Shown here: piece by piece, positions 33,743-43,974 of the stretch | Numbering within the stretch: position 1 is the stretch's first letter | How the letters are laid out: every line of letters begins with the position of its first letter | Origin: Nitrospirota bacterium | GTDB lineage: Bacteria; JACPQY01 | NCBI GenBank assembly: GCA_016190245.1 | Contig: JACPQY010000024.1 | Location: 57,620-121,619 of the forward strand | DNA: 64,000 nucleotides | Direction: 5' to 3' | The notes under the pieces: generated by a model | What the model saw: only the letters and a program-made list of their open reading frames with translations | Databases searched by the model: none | What the model was told of the DNA's origin: nothing | Translations under genes and position numbers: made by a program

Positions 33743-34988
33743 GGAAGAACGCCTCCGCGTGTTCGAGGGAGCGGATGAACGCGTCCACCTCGTCGGTCGT
33801 GTTGTAGAGCGCGAAGCTGGCCCTCGCCGTCGCCCCCACACCGAGGCGCCGCATCAGAGGTTGGGCACAGTGGTGGCCCGCCCGTACCGCCACGCCGTCC
33901 CGGTCCATCACCGTGGCCAAATCGTGGGGATGCACATCATGGGAGGCAAGCGAAAGGACGGGAGCCCTCCCCGCGGTGGTGGGCGGACCAAAGACCTTCA
34001 CCCCTCGGCAGGACTTCAGCCGGGCCAGGGCGTAGCTCGTCAATCGTTCCTCGTGGGCGCGGATGGTTTCCCGGTCCAAGTCCAACAGGAAATCCACCGC
34101 TGCACCCAGGGCGATGACCTCCGCAATGGGCATCGTGCCGGCCTCGAACCGGTGCGGCACATCCGCCCACGTCGTGCGCTCCAAGGTCACCTCGCCGATC
34201 ATCCCCCCCCCGCCCATCGTCGGCTCCATGGCATCGAGGAGGTCCAAGCGACCGTAGAGGGCGCCGACGCCGGTGGGACCGTACATCTTGTGGGCCGAGA
34301 AGGCGTAGAAATCGCAGCCCAGCGCGCGGACATCCACGGGGAGATGACCTGCGGCCTGTGCGCCATCCACCACGACGATGGCCCCTCGGGTATGCGCTTC
34401 CCGCGCGAGGTCGGCCACGGGATTGATCGTGCCGAGGACGTTGGAGACGTGCGCAAGGGCCACGATCCGCGTGCGGCCGGTCAGGTTCGCCCGGAAATCC
34501 TCCCGATCGAGACGGCCCTCATCCGTCACCCGCGCGCATCGCAACCGCGCCCCGGTTTCCTTGGCCACCATCTGCCAAGGCACGAAATTGCTGTGGTGCT
34601 CCATCTCCGTCACAAGGATCTCGTCGCCTTCACGGAGGTTCGCCCTCCCCCACGACTGCGCCACCAAGTTCAGGGCCTCGGTGGTGCCGCGCGTGAACAC
34701 GATCTCTTCGGGCGCCGCGGCACCGATCAGGGCTTGTACCTTGGAGCGGACCTCCTCGTAGCGTGCGCTCGCCTTTTCGCTGAAGGCGTAGATCCCGCGG
34801 TGCACGTTCGCGTTGTACGACTCGTAGAACTCGGCCATGGCGTCGAGCACGGCGCGCGGCCTTTGCGTGGTCGCCGCGTTGTCCAGGTAGACCAAGGGCT
34901 TGCCGTGGACGCGCTGCTCCAGGATGGGGAACAGATCCCTCACGGCCTGGACATCGAGCACGGGCTGCCGTTCAGCCGCGAGCGCCAT
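33732..34988 (-). CDS. sufS: cysteine desulfurase SufS
   Basis: A 418-residue PLP enzyme that releases sulfur from cysteine as an enzyme persulfide. The PLP lysine is in FYAFSAHKMYGPTG, and the catalytic Cys in RAGHHCAQPLM is the group II (SufS) arrangement. NAATTQRP and HSNFVPWQ are typical family blocks. It overlaps the Rieske gene by 17 bp and sufU by 11 bp. Confidence 0.95.
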   Translation of the reverse strand: MALAAERQPVLDVQAVRDLFPILEQRVHGKPLVYLDNAATTQRPRAVLDAMAEFYESYNANVHRGIYAFSEKASARYEEVRSKVQALIGAAAPEEIVFTRGTTEALNLVAQSWGRANLREGDEILVTEMEHHSNFVPWQMVAKETGARLRCARVTDEGRLDREDFRANLTGRTRIVALAHVSNVLGTINPVADLAREAHTRGAIVVVDGAQAAGHLPVDVRALGCDFYAFSAHKMYGPTGVGALYGRLDLLDAMEPTMGGGGMIGEVTLERTTWADVPHRFEAGTMPIAEVIALGAAVDFLLDLDRETIRAHEERLTSYALARLKSCRGVKVFGPPTTAGRAPVLSLASHDVHPHDLATVMDRDGVAVRAGHHCAQPLMRRLGVGATARASFALYNTTDEVDAFIRSLEHAEAFFRGS

Positions 34989-35316
34989 CGATCCTCACTC
35001 CGATCCAGATCTCCTCCCCGCGGATTTCCACGGGGTGGGTGCGCACGGCCTGCGTGGCCGGCATGCCCCGCACCTCGCCTGTCGGGACGTGAAACCTTGC
35101 CCCGTGGCGGGCGCACTCGACCTCCTCGCCTTCGAGAAAACCATCCGAGAGGGGCGCCTCGTCATGCGTGCAGAGGTCTGGAAGCGCGAAAAAGTTCCCA
35201 TCCACGTTGAAAAGCGCGATGGCCGAGCCTTCGACCTCGATGCGGCAGACCTCGCCCGGGGGTACGTCGGCCACGCCGGCCGCACGGATGAAGCGCGTGG
35301 ATTCGTGCGGGCTCAT
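34972..35316 (-). CDS. Rieske-type [2Fe-2S] ferredoxin in the suf operon
   Basis: A 114-residue soluble Rieske protein. The cluster ligands are in CTHDEAPLSDG and ECARHGARFH (C-x-H and C-x2-H). It resembles the NirD/dioxygenase-ferredoxin type that often sits between sufD and sufS in Gram-positive and deltaproteobacterial suf clusters. Start 35316 overlaps the sufD stop (ATGA). It could supply electrons for cluster assembly. Confidence 0.9.
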   Translation of the reverse strand: MSPHESTRFIRAAGVADVPPGEVCRIEVEGSAIALFNVDGNFFALPDLCTHDEAPLSDGFLEGEEVECARHGARFHVPTGEVRGMPATQAVRTHPVEIRGEEIWIGVRIDGARG

Positions 35317-36590
35317 CGGTTGAATCTCTCCGCCACTCGCTCCCGCAGTCGCTCCTGCACCCAGCCCGCCGGCGCCCGTCCGATCAGGTCCTCCACGAAC
35401 GCCAAGGCGAGGGTTCGCTCGGCCTCGACCCGCGGGAGACCGCGGCTCATGAGGTAAAAGAGTTGATCGGGATCGATCGCCCCCTGGCTGGCCGCGTGTT
35501 TGCATTTCACATCGTTCGCCTCAATCTCAAGGATCGGGATGGATTCCGCCCGCGCATCCGGGCTCATGAGGAGGACACGATGGGTGAGGTGCGAGTCCGT
35601 TCCTCGGGCGTGCCGCGGCACCACAATACGTCCGCGGTAGACCGATCGCCCTCGGTCGCGCGAGACGCCTCCAAACACGATGTCCCCGCGCGTCCTGGGC
35701 GCACCATGGTGGAAGGTGGACACGACGTCCGACTGCCGCACGCCATCGAGGAGGGAGAGCCCCACCATGCGGGCTTCGGCCCCAGCCCCCTCAAGAGAGG
35801 TCTCGAGGAAGGTCTTTCGAGCCAGGGTCCCCAGGTGAAGGACGATCCATGTGAGGGACGCCGACGCGCCCACCCTGGCCCGCTCGTGGCTCACATCCCA
35901 CACATCGTCCCCGCGGCGGTCGATCGTCACGACCACCACCTCGGCCGACTCGCCGCAAACGATCTCGACACCCGGGCAGTGGAAGGCGGCATCCGCGCCT
36001 GGCTCCGATTCTCGCTCCTCGATCACAATGACCCGGCTCCTGCGCTCGGCCACGATCAGCGTGCGCGGACCGGCGAAGCGATGCGACCGCGGGAGCCACG
36101 ATCGCACCCAGATGGGCTGCTCGATTCGCTCGCCCTCCGGCACGCGAAGGAACCAGCCGCCGTGCCAGACGGCCGCGTGGAGGGCGGCAAACTTGTCTCT
36201 CTCAAGCGACAGCGCAGAACCTTCCAGATGAGGCCGCATCAAGTCTGCGTGTTCCCGAAGCGCGAGCTCCATGTCGGTCAGGATTAGGCCCCGTTTGGAG
36301 TATGCCGTCTCCATCCATGCCCCGGTGCGTCGGGGACCCGATTCCAAGTAGGCGGCGACCCCCGCGGGGTGGCCTGAGGTGTGCTCCTCGTGCAAGGCCC
36401 CGTCCCGGAACCCGTTCAGGACCACTCGGCCCAGCGGGATCCGCCGCGCGTCCGTCCTTCTCCACTCTTCCTCCTGGAGGGCCGGCAGCGGCGTGCGCTC
36501 GTAGGCCTCAAAGGCCTCCAGCCGCAACCGACGCAGCCATTCCGGCTCGCGACGGCGATCCATCCACGCTTCGATCTCGTGGCGGTCCAT
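35313..36590 (-). CDS. sufD: Fe-S cluster assembly protein SufD
   Basis: A 425-residue SufB/SufD-family protein. The C-terminal beta-helix core and the ending [37 protein letters not shown] match the family, including the SufC-binding tail. The N-terminal half is divergent, as usual for SufD. It forms the SufBCD scaffold complex with the two genes upstream. The gap to sufB is 30 bp. Confidence 0.92.
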   Translation of the reverse strand: MDRHEIEAWMDRRREPEWLRRLRLEAFEAYERTPLPALQEEEWRRTDARRIPLGRVVLNGFRDGALHEEHTSGHPAGVAAYLESGPRRTGAWMETAYSKRGLILTDMELALREHADLMRPHLEGSALSLERDKFAALHAAVWHGGWFLRVPEGERIEQPIWVRSWLPRSHRFAGPRTLIVAERRSRVIVIEERESEPGADAAFHCPGVEIVCGESAEVVVVTIDRRGDDVWDVSHERARVGASASLTWIVLHLGTLARKTFLETSLEGAGAEARMVGLSLLDGVRQSDVVSTFHHGAPRTRGDIVFGGVSRDRGRSVYRGRIVVPRHARGTDSHLTHRVLLMSPDARAESIPILEIEANDVKCKHAASQGAIDPDQLFYLMSRGLPRVEAERTLALAFVEDLIGRAPAGWVQERLRERVAERFNR

Positions 36591-36620
36591 GGCTTCTTCC
36601 CCGGGGCTCGATCGGTCCGC

Positions 36621-38039
36621 CTACCCGACGGCCCCCTCCATCTGGATCTCGATCAGCCGGTTCATCTCCACCGCGTACTCCATCGGCATCTCTTTCACGA
36701 TCGACTCGGCAAATCCCCGCACGATGAGGTTCATCGCATGCACTTGGGGGAGGCCCCGGCTCATCAAGTAGAAGAGCTGGTCCTCCCCCACCTTGCTCAC
36801 CGTAGCTTCATGCGTCAGCGTCGCCCGATCTTCTTCGTTTTCGATGTAGGGGAATGTCTCGGACACCGACTCGGGATCGAGCAGCAATGCGTCGCACTGG
36901 ACGTGGCTCTTGGCGCGCTCAGCCCCGCGCTCGACCTTGACCAGACCGCGATACGTCGTCTTGCCTCGCCCCTTGCTGATGGACTTGGACACGATCGTCG
37001 AGCGCGTGTCCGGAGCCGCATGCACAACCTTTCCGCCCGCGTCCTGGTGCTGCCCGTCCGCCGCAAACGCAAGCGAGAGGATTTCCGCGCGGGCGCCGGC
37101 ACCGACCATGTAGACCGAGGGATACTTCATCGTGACCTTGCTGCCGAGGTTGCAATCCACCCACTCTACGAACGCTCCCGCATGGGCGAGCGCTCGCTTG
37201 GTGACGAGGTTGTAGACGTTGTTCGACCAGTTCTGGATCGTCGTGTAGCGGATGTGCGCCCCTTCCAGGGCCACGAGCTCAACCACCGCGCTGTGGAGAG
37301 AATCGCTCGAGTAGACGGGCGCGGTGCAGCCTTCCACGTAGTGAACATCGCTGCCCCGGTCGGCGATGATGAGCGTCCGCTCGAACTGGCCCATGTTCTT
37401 CGCGTTGATCCGGAAATAGGCCTGAAGGGGCACGGTCACCTTGACTCCGGGCGGCACGTAGATGAACGAGCCGCCGCTGAACACGGCGCTGTTGAGGGCC
37501 GCGAACTTGTTGTCGGCAACCGGGATGACTTTCCCGAACCAGCGCCGGAAGAGATCCGCGTGGTCGCGCAGGGCCGAATCAGGATCCAGGAAGAGCACAC
37601 CCTGTTTGGTCCACTGCTCCTGGAGGCTGTGGTAGACCACCTCGGATTCGTACTGGGCACCGACGCCACCGAGGAGGCCCTTCTTCTCCGCCTCCGGTAT
37701 GCCCAACCGATCGAACGTGTTCTTGATGTACTCCGGCACATCCTCCCAATTGTCCTCCGAGCGCTCCGATGGGCGGATGTAGTAGTACACGTTGTTGAAG
37801 TCGATCGCCGACAGGTCCCCCCCCCAGTTCGGCATGCGTTTCTTCGCGAAGACGTGCAGGGCCTTCAGGCGGTACTCGCGCAGCCAGGGTGCTTCGTTTT
37901 TGAGGTGCGAGATCTCCGCCACGCCCCGCTCGTCCAGCCCCTTGCGGGCCTTGAAAACGTAGTCCTCCGCATCGGAAAAGCCGTACTTCTCCTTGTAGAG
38001 GCTCTTGACGGCCTCGAGGTCGCTAGGCAGGGGTTGCAT
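36621..38039 (-). CDS. sufB: Fe-S cluster assembly protein SufB
   Basis: A 472-residue scaffold subunit. Highly conserved SufB blocks include [23 protein letters not shown] early on, [18 protein letters not shown], and [27 protein letters not shown] at the end. The start at 38039 matches the usual SufB N-terminus; open frame to 38162 only shadows sufC. It overlaps sufC by 17 bp. Confidence 0.96.
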   Translation of the reverse strand: MQPLPSDLEAVKSLYKEKYGFSDAEDYVFKARKGLDERGVAEISHLKNEAPWLREYRLKALHVFAKKRMPNWGGDLSAIDFNNVYYYIRPSERSEDNWEDVPEYIKNTFDRLGIPEAEKKGLLGGVGAQYESEVVYHSLQEQWTKQGVLFLDPDSALRDHADLFRRWFGKVIPVADNKFAALNSAVFSGGSFIYVPPGVKVTVPLQAYFRINAKNMGQFERTLIIADRGSDVHYVEGCTAPVYSSDSLHSAVVELVALEGAHIRYTTIQNWSNNVYNLVTKRALAHAGAFVEWVDCNLGSKVTMKYPSVYMVGAGARAEILSLAFAADGQHQDAGGKVVHAAPDTRSTIVSKSISKGRGKTTYRGLVKVERGAERAKSHVQCDALLLDPESVSETFPYIENEEDRATLTHEATVSKVGEDQLFYLMSRGLPQVHAMNLIVRGFAESIVKEMPMEYAVEMNRLIEIQMEGAVG

Positions 38040-38862
38040 GCGTTGCCTCCCCCCCGTCGGCCGATGGGCGAAAACCCTCGTAGCCTTGCGCCTCGAGCTC
38101 ACGGGCCAACTCGGGACCACCGGTGCGCACGATCCGCCCATCCATGAGGACATGCACGACATGCGGCTTGATGTAGTCGAGTAGTCGCTGGTAGTGGGTG
38201 ATGAGGAGCACGCCCATGTTCGGGCCGGTGAGGCGGTTCACACCTTCGGCGACGACCTTGAGCGCGTCGATATCAAGCCCCGAGTCCGTTTCATCCAGGA
38301 TGGCGAACTCCGGGTTGAGAAGCGCCATCTGGAGGATCTCGACGCGTTTCTTCTCGCCGCCGGAGAAACCGTCGTTGAGATGGCGCGACATGAAGGACGA
38401 GTCCAACTTCAGGGCCGCCATTTTCTCCTTGAGCTCGCGTAGAAATTCTTTGACCGGCAGAAGATCCTGGCCGGGCCGGCGCGGGCCGTCCGGCCTGGCG
38501 TCCCCGTTCGCCCTAACGAGCAGCCCGCGGCGCGCGCTTACCGCCATGCGGAGAAAACTCGAAACCGTGAGGCCGGGGATCGTCTGCGGGTACTGAAACG
38601 CCAGAAAGAGCCCCTGGCGGGCGCGCTCATCGGGCGGGAGACCCAGAACGTCGAGCCCCTTATAGAGTGCGGTGCCGTTCGTGACGGAGTAGAGGGGGTG
38701 GCCCATCAGCGCCATCGAGAGCGTGCTCTTGCCGGAGCCGTTCGGTCCCATCAGGGCATGGATCTCGCCCTTGCGGATCGTCAGCGAGACCCCTTTCAGG
38801 ATTTCCTTCCCCTCCACGCTCACGCGCAGGTCGCGAATCTCGAAGGTGTTGTCCATGGCCAT
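38023..38862 (-). CDS. sufC: Fe-S assembly ATPase SufC
   Basis: A 279-residue ABC-type ATPase of the SufBCD complex. Walker A is GPNGSGKST, the signature is [15 protein letters not shown], Walker B is [11 protein letters not shown], and [18 protein letters not shown] is the SufC H-loop region. About 30 residues ([16 protein letters not shown] region) form a loop slightly longer than usual. The start is ATG 38862, which overlaps the mrp stop (TGATG); ATG 38856 is an alternative. Confidence 0.95.
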   Translation of the reverse strand: MAMDNTFEIRDLRVSVEGKEILKGVSLTIRKGEIHALMGPNGSGKSTLSMALMGHPLYSVTNGTALYKGLDVLGLPPDERARQGLFLAFQYPQTIPGLTVSSFLRMAVSARRGLLVRANGDARPDGPRRPGQDLLPVKEFLRELKEKMAALKLDSSFMSRHLNDGFSGGEKKRVEILQMALLNPEFAILDETDSGLDIDALKVVAEGVNRLTGPNMGVLLITHYQRLLDYIKPHVVHVLMDGRIVRTGGPELARELEAQGYEGFRPSADGGEATHATPA

Positions 38863-39944
38863 CAGAAGGTGATGCTGACGGCGCGGTTCTCGTCCTTCAT
38901 GGCCCGGATGCTGACCTGGGCCGCGAGGTTCTGCGCCACCCGCACAAACGCCTCGGCGTGCGGGGACGATCCGTTTGTACCCGCGAGGAGGGGGCGGCCT
39001 TCGTCCGACGCGATCCTGAGCTCGGTCGTGAGCGGGATCTCGCCGAGGAAGGGCAGCCCCATGCGGTCGCAGGCTCGCCGGGCCCCACCGTGACCGAAAA
39101 TCTCGTGCCGATGGTTGCACTGACCGCAGATGAAATAGCTCATGTTCTCGACCAGTCCGAGGATGGGGCAGTTCAGCTTCTCGAACATGGAGATCGCCTT
39201 CTGGGCGATGCTGAGCGCCACGTCCTGGGGAGTGGATACCACCACGGCCCCTGTCAGCGGGATGCTCTGGCAGAGACTGAGCTGCACGTCACCCGTCCCC
39301 GGTGGGAGATCCACCACCAAGTAGTCGAGCTCGCCCCACTCCACGTCGCCCAGAAACTGCTGGATCGCGCGGTGGAGCATCGGCCCGCGCCAGACCACCG
39401 CCTGCTCGGGCTTGACGAAGAACGCGAACGACATGGTCTTGAGGCCGTGGACTTCCACGGGCCGGATGCGTTCGCGATCGACATGAGGCGCTTGGTCCGC
39501 GCAACCGAGGAGGGTCGGGATGCTCGGGCCGTACACGTCCGCATCCATGAGGCCCACGGAGGCGCCCTGCTGAGAAAGCGCCAGGGCCACGTTCGCGCTC
39601 ACGGTGGACTTGCCGACACCGCCCTTCCCGCTCGCCACGGGGATGACGTTCTTCACCCCAGGACAGAGACGCTCCTTCTTCTCCCCGGCGATCGAGCGAA
39701 CCTGCGCGGTCATCGCCACGCGCACGTCCCGCACGCCGGGCACGGCGCGGACCACGCGCTCCGCCTCTTCCTTCATGCGGTCCTTCACCGGACAGGCCGG
39801 GGTGGTGAGCTCGATCGTGAAGGAGACCGACCCATCATTCACCGCAAGGTTCTTGATGAAACCCAGCGAGACGATGTCCCGGCCGAGGTCGGGATCCTGG
39901 ATCTTCCCCAGCGCGCCGAGAACCGCCTGATCGAGTCCGCCCAT
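38862..39944 (-). CDS. Mrp/ApbC-type Fe-S carrier ATPase
   Basis: A 360-residue ParA-like P-loop protein that carries and delivers Fe-S clusters. An N-terminal DUF59 domain ([17 protein letters not shown]) is followed by the deviant Walker [10 protein letters not shown] and the conserved C-x2-C in [18 protein letters not shown], which bridges a [4Fe-4S] cluster in the dimer. Placed between a ferredoxin and sufC, it is part of the suf transcript. Confidence 0.93.
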   Translation of the reverse strand: MGGLDQAVLGALGKIQDPDLGRDIVSLGFIKNLAVNDGSVSFTIELTTPACPVKDRMKEEAERVVRAVPGVRDVRVAMTAQVRSIAGEKKERLCPGVKNVIPVASGKGGVGKSTVSANVALALSQQGASVGLMDADVYGPSIPTLLGCADQAPHVDRERIRPVEVHGLKTMSFAFFVKPEQAVVWRGPMLHRAIQQFLGDVEWGELDYLVVDLPPGTGDVQLSLCQSIPLTGAVVVSTPQDVALSIAQKAISMFEKLNCPILGLVENMSYFICGQCNHRHEIFGHGGARRACDRMGLPFLGEIPLTTELRIASDEGRPLLAGTNGSSPHAEAFVRVAQNLAAQVSIRAMKDENRAVSITF

Positions 39945-39963
39945 CGCGATCCGTTCCTCTGGG

Positions 39964-40389
<426 letters not shown>

Positions 40390-40470
40390 TCAGAGGCAGG
40401 ATCGGGATTCCCAGATTTCCACCGGCCGTTGGGAGTATGAAGACTCTGACGCTACCCATGGCGATGGATA

Positions 40471-40488
40471 AAGCAACCATCGTGCCAA
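40471..40488 (-). promoter_or_regulatory. sigma-54 promoter facing the ferredoxin-mrp-suf operon
   Basis: On the minus strand the sequence is TTGGCAC-N5-TTGCTT, a complete match to the -24/-12 consensus (GG of -24 at 40485-40486, GC of -12 at 40473-40474). Transcription would start near 40461, giving a leader of about 168 nt to the ferredoxin ATG. I see no other gene in that leader. The divergent gene encodes exactly the type of activator such a promoter needs. Confidence 0.8.
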
Positions 40489-40534
40489 CTAGAATACATA
40501 GAAGATACTGTAATAATTATATAAACAATACGAG

Positions 40535-40574
40535 TGCTCCATGAGCAGTGGCACAACAACGTATTTCTCGTTGT
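40535..40574. promoter_or_regulatory. candidate activator-binding (UAS) palindromes for the sigma-54 promoter
   Basis: Two short palindromes lie 45-90 bp upstream of the sigma-54 promoter: TGCTC-CAT-GAGCA (40535-40547) and ACAACG-n7-CGTTGT (40556-40574). They sit between the divergent activator gene and the promoter, where enhancer-binding proteins usually bind. Neither matches the NifA consensus TGT-N10-ACA. The assignment is by position only. Confidence 0.4.
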
Positions 40575-40589
40575 ACACCGATATCTTCG

Positions 40590-40618
40590 TTGACGCCTCT
40601 CCTGGATCTTGATAGTAT
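40590..40618 (+). promoter_or_regulatory. possible sigma-70 promoter of the activator gene
   Basis: TTGACG (40590-40595) and TAGTAT (40613-40618) are separated by 17 bp. A start near 40625 would leave only about seven bases before the ATG at 40632, a near-leaderless message. If instead translation starts at GTG 40548, this element lies inside the gene and is meaningless. Confidence 0.35.
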
Positions 40619-40631
40619 AGATTCACATCCC

Positions 40632-42359
40632 ATGCCCAAGGAAATCCATCTGGCTCGACCCTGGCTCCTCGCCCGGGATCTCATTGAATCCATCAACCAC
40701 GGCAAGAGCGAGCAGGAGGTACTCGACATCGTCTACCGCGAGCTCAGAGGGATCGTGCCGTTCGACCGGATCGGCGTGGCTACGCTCGACCCCACGGGGG
40801 AGCGGCTTGTGATGACGTCCGTGCGCAGCGACGGCCCGCCCAAGATTGACGTGGGCTACGCGGGCCGACTCAAGGGCTCCACGCTTGAGCCGCTCCTGCG
40901 CGAGCAGCGGGTCCGGATCATCAACGACCTGGAGGCGTATTTCGGCGAGCACCCGAAGTCCCACGCCACGCACCGTATCCTTCAGGAGGGTATGCGATCG
41001 AACCTCACGCTTCCCCTCATCGCCCGCGGGCGGCCCATCGGGGTGATGTTCCTCTCGTCGCGCCAGGCGGGCTCATACCGTCCGGCCCACGAGGACCTCC
41101 TGCGCGAGGTGGCCGGTCCCATGGCGATCGCCGTCGAGAACGGGTTGCTCATGGACGAGCTCAAGCGGCGCAATCAGCAGCTCGAGCAACAGAACGTCGC
41201 TCTGAGGGACGCCGACCAACTCAAGAGCCGATTCGTGCAGCAGCTCGAGGCCGAGGTCGAGCGGCGCACGGGCGAACTGCAGGCTTCCTACCAGGAGATC
41301 GAGCGCCTCAAGGACCAGCTTCAGATGGAAAACGTCTATCTCAAGGACGAGGTCTCGATGCCGTTCACGGAGATCATCGGCTCTTCACCAGCCCTGGCGG
41401 CGTCATTGGAGGCCGCGCGGAAGGTCGCGCTATCCGACACCACTGTACTGATCACCGGCGAGACAGGCACGGGCAAGGAGCTTATCGCCCGCGCGATTCA
41501 CAACCTCTCCACGCGGCGAGGCAAGGCGCTGATTCGCGTCTCGTGTTCCGCCATTCCGGAGACACTCATCGAGAGCGAACTGTTCGGGCACGAAAAGGGG
41601 GCCTTCACGGGCGCGGTGAGCCGCAAGGAGGGCCGATTCGAGCTGGCCAGCGGGGGGACGCTGTTCCTGGACGAGATCGGCGACGTCCCCCCGAGCGTCC
41701 AGGTCAAACTCCTGCGGGCCCTCCAGGAGCGCGAGATCGAGCGGCTCGGCGGCACCGGTCCGATCGGCGTGGACGCGCGGATCATCGCCGCCACCAATCG
41801 CAACCTCGAGGCGATGGTGGTGGACGGCCGGTTCCGCGAGGACCTCTACTACCGCCTGAATGTGTTCCCGATCATGCTCCCGCCGCTGCGGGACCGGCGG
41901 GAGGATCTGCCCGTCCTCGCCGAGCACTTCCTCAAGAAACACGCTCGCCGGCTCCACAGGCGGGTCACGAAGATCACGCCCAAGGCCATGAATCTGTTCC
42001 TCTCATACGACTGGCCCGGCAACGTCCGCGAACTGGAGCACCTCATCGAGCGAGCGGTAATCCTTTGCGAGGGAGACACGCTCGGCATTGCCCACGTTGA
42101 TTTCAGTCGCCGCCCGCACCAGTTCCAAGCCGCGGTCCGGGGCTCAGGAAGCGCCCCCGAGCGCCTGCGCACGCTGGAGGACGTGAAACGGTACGGAGAA
42201 CAGGTCGAGCGGGAGTTCCTCCGCCAGACCCTGTTGCGTTCAGGCGGCCGGATCTACGGGCCAGGAGGGGCCGCCAAGAGTCTGGGCGTCAGACCCACCA
42301 CGCTCCAGAGCCGCCTCTCCAAGTTGGGCCTCTCCAGCCGGCGGGCGGCGCCTCGCTGA
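40632..42359 (+). CDS. sigma-54 activator with GAF sensor (FhlA/NifA-like)
   Basis: A 575-residue enhancer-binding protein. A GAF domain (about residues 15-170) is followed by a coiled coil (about 185-245). The AAA+ domain has Walker A GETGTGKE, the sigma-54 contact loop GAFTGA in [15 protein letters not shown], and Walker B-type [11 protein letters not shown]. The protein ends in a Fis-type helix-turn-helix ([23 protein letters not shown]). There is no response-regulator domain, so a small ligand or redox signal sensed by GAF would control it. It is divergent from the suf operon and its sigma-54 promoter, its probable target. The start is uncertain: ATG 40632 or GTG 40548. Confidence 0.9.
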   Translation: MPKEIHLARPWLLARDLIESINHGKSEQEVLDIVYRELRGIVPFDRIGVATLDPTGERLVMTSVRSDGPPKIDVGYAGRLKGSTLEPLLREQRVRIINDLEAYFGEHPKSHATHRILQEGMRSNLTLPLIARGRPIGVMFLSSRQAGSYRPAHEDLLREVAGPMAIAVENGLLMDELKRRNQQLEQQNVALRDADQLKSRFVQQLEAEVERRTGELQASYQEIERLKDQLQMENVYLKDEVSMPFTEIIGSSPALAASLEAARKVALSDTTVLITGETGTGKELIARAIHNLSTRRGKALIRVSCSAIPETLIESELFGHEKGAFTGAVSRKEGRFELASGGTLFLDEIGDVPPSVQVKLLRALQEREIERLGGTGPIGVDARIIAATNRNLEAMVVDGRFREDLYYRLNVFPIMLPPLRDRREDLPVLAEHFLKKHARRLHRRVTKITPKAMNLFLSYDWPGNVRELEHLIERAVILCEGDTLGIAHVDFSRRPHQFQAAVRGSGSAPERLRTLEDVKRYGEQVEREFLRQTLLRSGGRIYGPGGAAKSLGVRPTTLQSRLSKLGLSSRRAAPR

Positions 42360-42401
42360 CATGCGAGTCCGCCCGATCACTCTCCGGGCGGCACCTTCAC
42401 T

Positions 42402-43226
42402 TCAGGATCCCGGCAGGACCTTGCGGATGATCCCGAAGCCGTGGGAGTTGAAGTAGTTGTAGTACCGGTACGAAGGGTTCGCTTCCAGCAGTTCGGAGAT
42501 GGCCCGTACCACCCCCGCCATTTCGGTGTCGTGGAGTGTGATGAAACCGTTGGGCCGAACCTTGGGCAGGTACGCTTCGAACTCGCGGCGTGTCTGTTCG
42601 TAGAGATGACAGGTGTCGATGAGGAGGTGATCAATGGCCTGCGGGGTCTGCCCGAGCACCTCCGGGGAGGTGTCCTCGCCCTGAAGAAACGTCCAGAAGC
42701 GACCGAGTCCTGCCGATTCGACGTGGCTCCGGGCATCCTCGCACGGATCGACATCCACGCTCGTGACGTGTCCGCCAAGGCGGGCGACCGACTCAAGCAG
42801 GACGAGCGTGCTGGCCCCCCGCCGCACGCCTAACTCCACCACACGGGTCAGCCGATGCTCCACGGTGAGCATGGCGAGGGTCGGCAGGTGATCCGAGATG
42901 TCCAGCTCCCACGTCGAGAACAGCCCCGCGAGGCGGGAAGAGAAGCGGCCAAGGTAGGCCGGCCACACCGTTTGCTCAAAGGATTCGCGCGTCTCGCCCT
43001 CACGCAATCCATCGGGAAGGGAGGTCGCTCCGGTCTTCGGAGCGGCGCCTTCCTTGAAACGCAACGGGGTGGGCAAGATACAACTCCGCGGACATGATCG
43101 GCATCTGTGGAGCTCAGGTTGAGAAAGGTCGGCCCGTTCCGCCCGGACTAAAGTCGGATTCGGGGTCGGACGAAAACGATAAAGGATGAATCTCTGGCGG
43201 TCCGACTCGGCGTGGGCGTCCTTCAC
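42402..43226 (-). CDS. class I SAM-dependent methyltransferase-like protein
   Basis: A 274-residue protein whose second half has a Rossmann methyltransferase fold: motif I VVELGVRRGASTLVLL, acidic SVDVDP, then IDTCHLYEQTRREFEAYLPKVRPNGFITLHDT. This pattern is shared by Methyltransf_24 enzymes and cephalosporin-hydroxylase-like sugar methyltransferases. The first 75 residues, with a CRSCPRSC cluster, are not recognisable, and the GTG start at 43226 is uncertain. It diverges from a glycosyltransferase gene, suggesting glycan modification. Confidence 0.72.
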   Translation of the reverse strand: MKDAHAESDRQRFILYRFRPTPNPTLVRAERADLSQPELHRCRSCPRSCILPTPLRFKEGAAPKTGATSLPDGLREGETRESFEQTVWPAYLGRFSSRLAGLFSTWELDISDHLPTLAMLTVEHRLTRVVELGVRRGASTLVLLESVARLGGHVTSVDVDPCEDARSHVESAGLGRFWTFLQGEDTSPEVLGQTPQAIDHLLIDTCHLYEQTRREFEAYLPKVRPNGFITLHDTEMAGVVRAISELLEANPSYRYYNYFNSHGFGIIRKVLPGS

Positions 43227-43276
43227 TGACGCGATGGGCTCCGCCCGATCCCACCTGACACGGAGGTAGACGTTCC

Positions 43277-43951
43277 GTGGCCCAGCGCCTGATGATCGCG
43301 GTCCCCGCCCGGGCCTCCGTGCGCGCTCCGGCGTTCGCTGCGCAGGCCTGGTGCGCGGTCGAGTCCACGCTGTGGTGGCGGGAAACCTACGGCCCGGATT
43401 CCCATGTCATGCTCCACATCGTCTACGGGCCGGCGGTCGCCGTGATGCGCACGCAAACCTGCGAGGAGGCGCTCCGGCTGGGTATCGACTGGATACTGTG
43501 GATGGACGACGACTGCGTGCCGAATCCCGGCCTGCTCGCCCGCCTGATGAGCCACGGGAAGAAATGGATCGCGCCGAGCTATTTTGACCGCAAGCCCCCG
43601 CACCGCCCTCATTGCTATGAATTCAGGGAAAATCGCTTCCGACCCGTGAGTCCGTGGCCGCCTCGCCTCTTCCGCGTGGACGGCATCGGCTTCCACTGCA
43701 ACCTGATGCACACGGACGTGGTCCGCCGCGTCCGCGCCCTGCTGGGACCCGGCGTCGATCTCTTCCGCGACTCGACGGAGTACACGGAGGATCTCTACTT
43801 CTGCCTGATGGCGCTCAAGGCCGGCTGCGAGTTGTGGGTGGACTCCTCGGTGGAGGTGGGGCACGTCTCGGAGTTCACCGTGACGAGCAGCCACTGGGAG
43901 GCCCACGGGCGGAAACTCACCGACCCGAGCAGAGCGGCGGCTACCGAGTAA
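43277..43951 (+). CDS. GT-A-fold glycosyltransferase-like protein
   Basis: A 224-residue soluble protein starting with GTG at 43277 (GGAGG upstream). WILWMDDDCVPNPGLLARLM carries the DxD-type metal site of GT-A fold glycosyltransferases, and FRDSTEYTEDLYFCLMALKAGCELWVDSSVEVGHV resembles the acceptor/ED motif region. It is shorter than average but complete in these motifs. It lies 23 bp before a sulfotransferase gene. Confidence 0.75.
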   Translation: MAQRLMIAVPARASVRAPAFAAQAWCAVESTLWWRETYGPDSHVMLHIVYGPAVAVMRTQTCEEALRLGIDWILWMDDDCVPNPGLLARLMSHGKKWIAPSYFDRKPPHRPHCYEFRENRFRPVSPWPPRLFRVDGIGFHCNLMHTDVVRRVRALLGPGVDLFRDSTEYTEDLYFCLMALKAGCELWVDSSVEVGHVSEFTVTSSHWEAHGRKLTDPSRAAATE

Positions 43952-43974
43952 GGTACGGCCGCCCAGGAGATCGC

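Noticed and set aside
40535..40574. NifA-type upstream activator site
   Set aside because: No TGT-N10-ACA match is present in the gap; the palindromes found are different, so nitrogen-fixation control is not supported.
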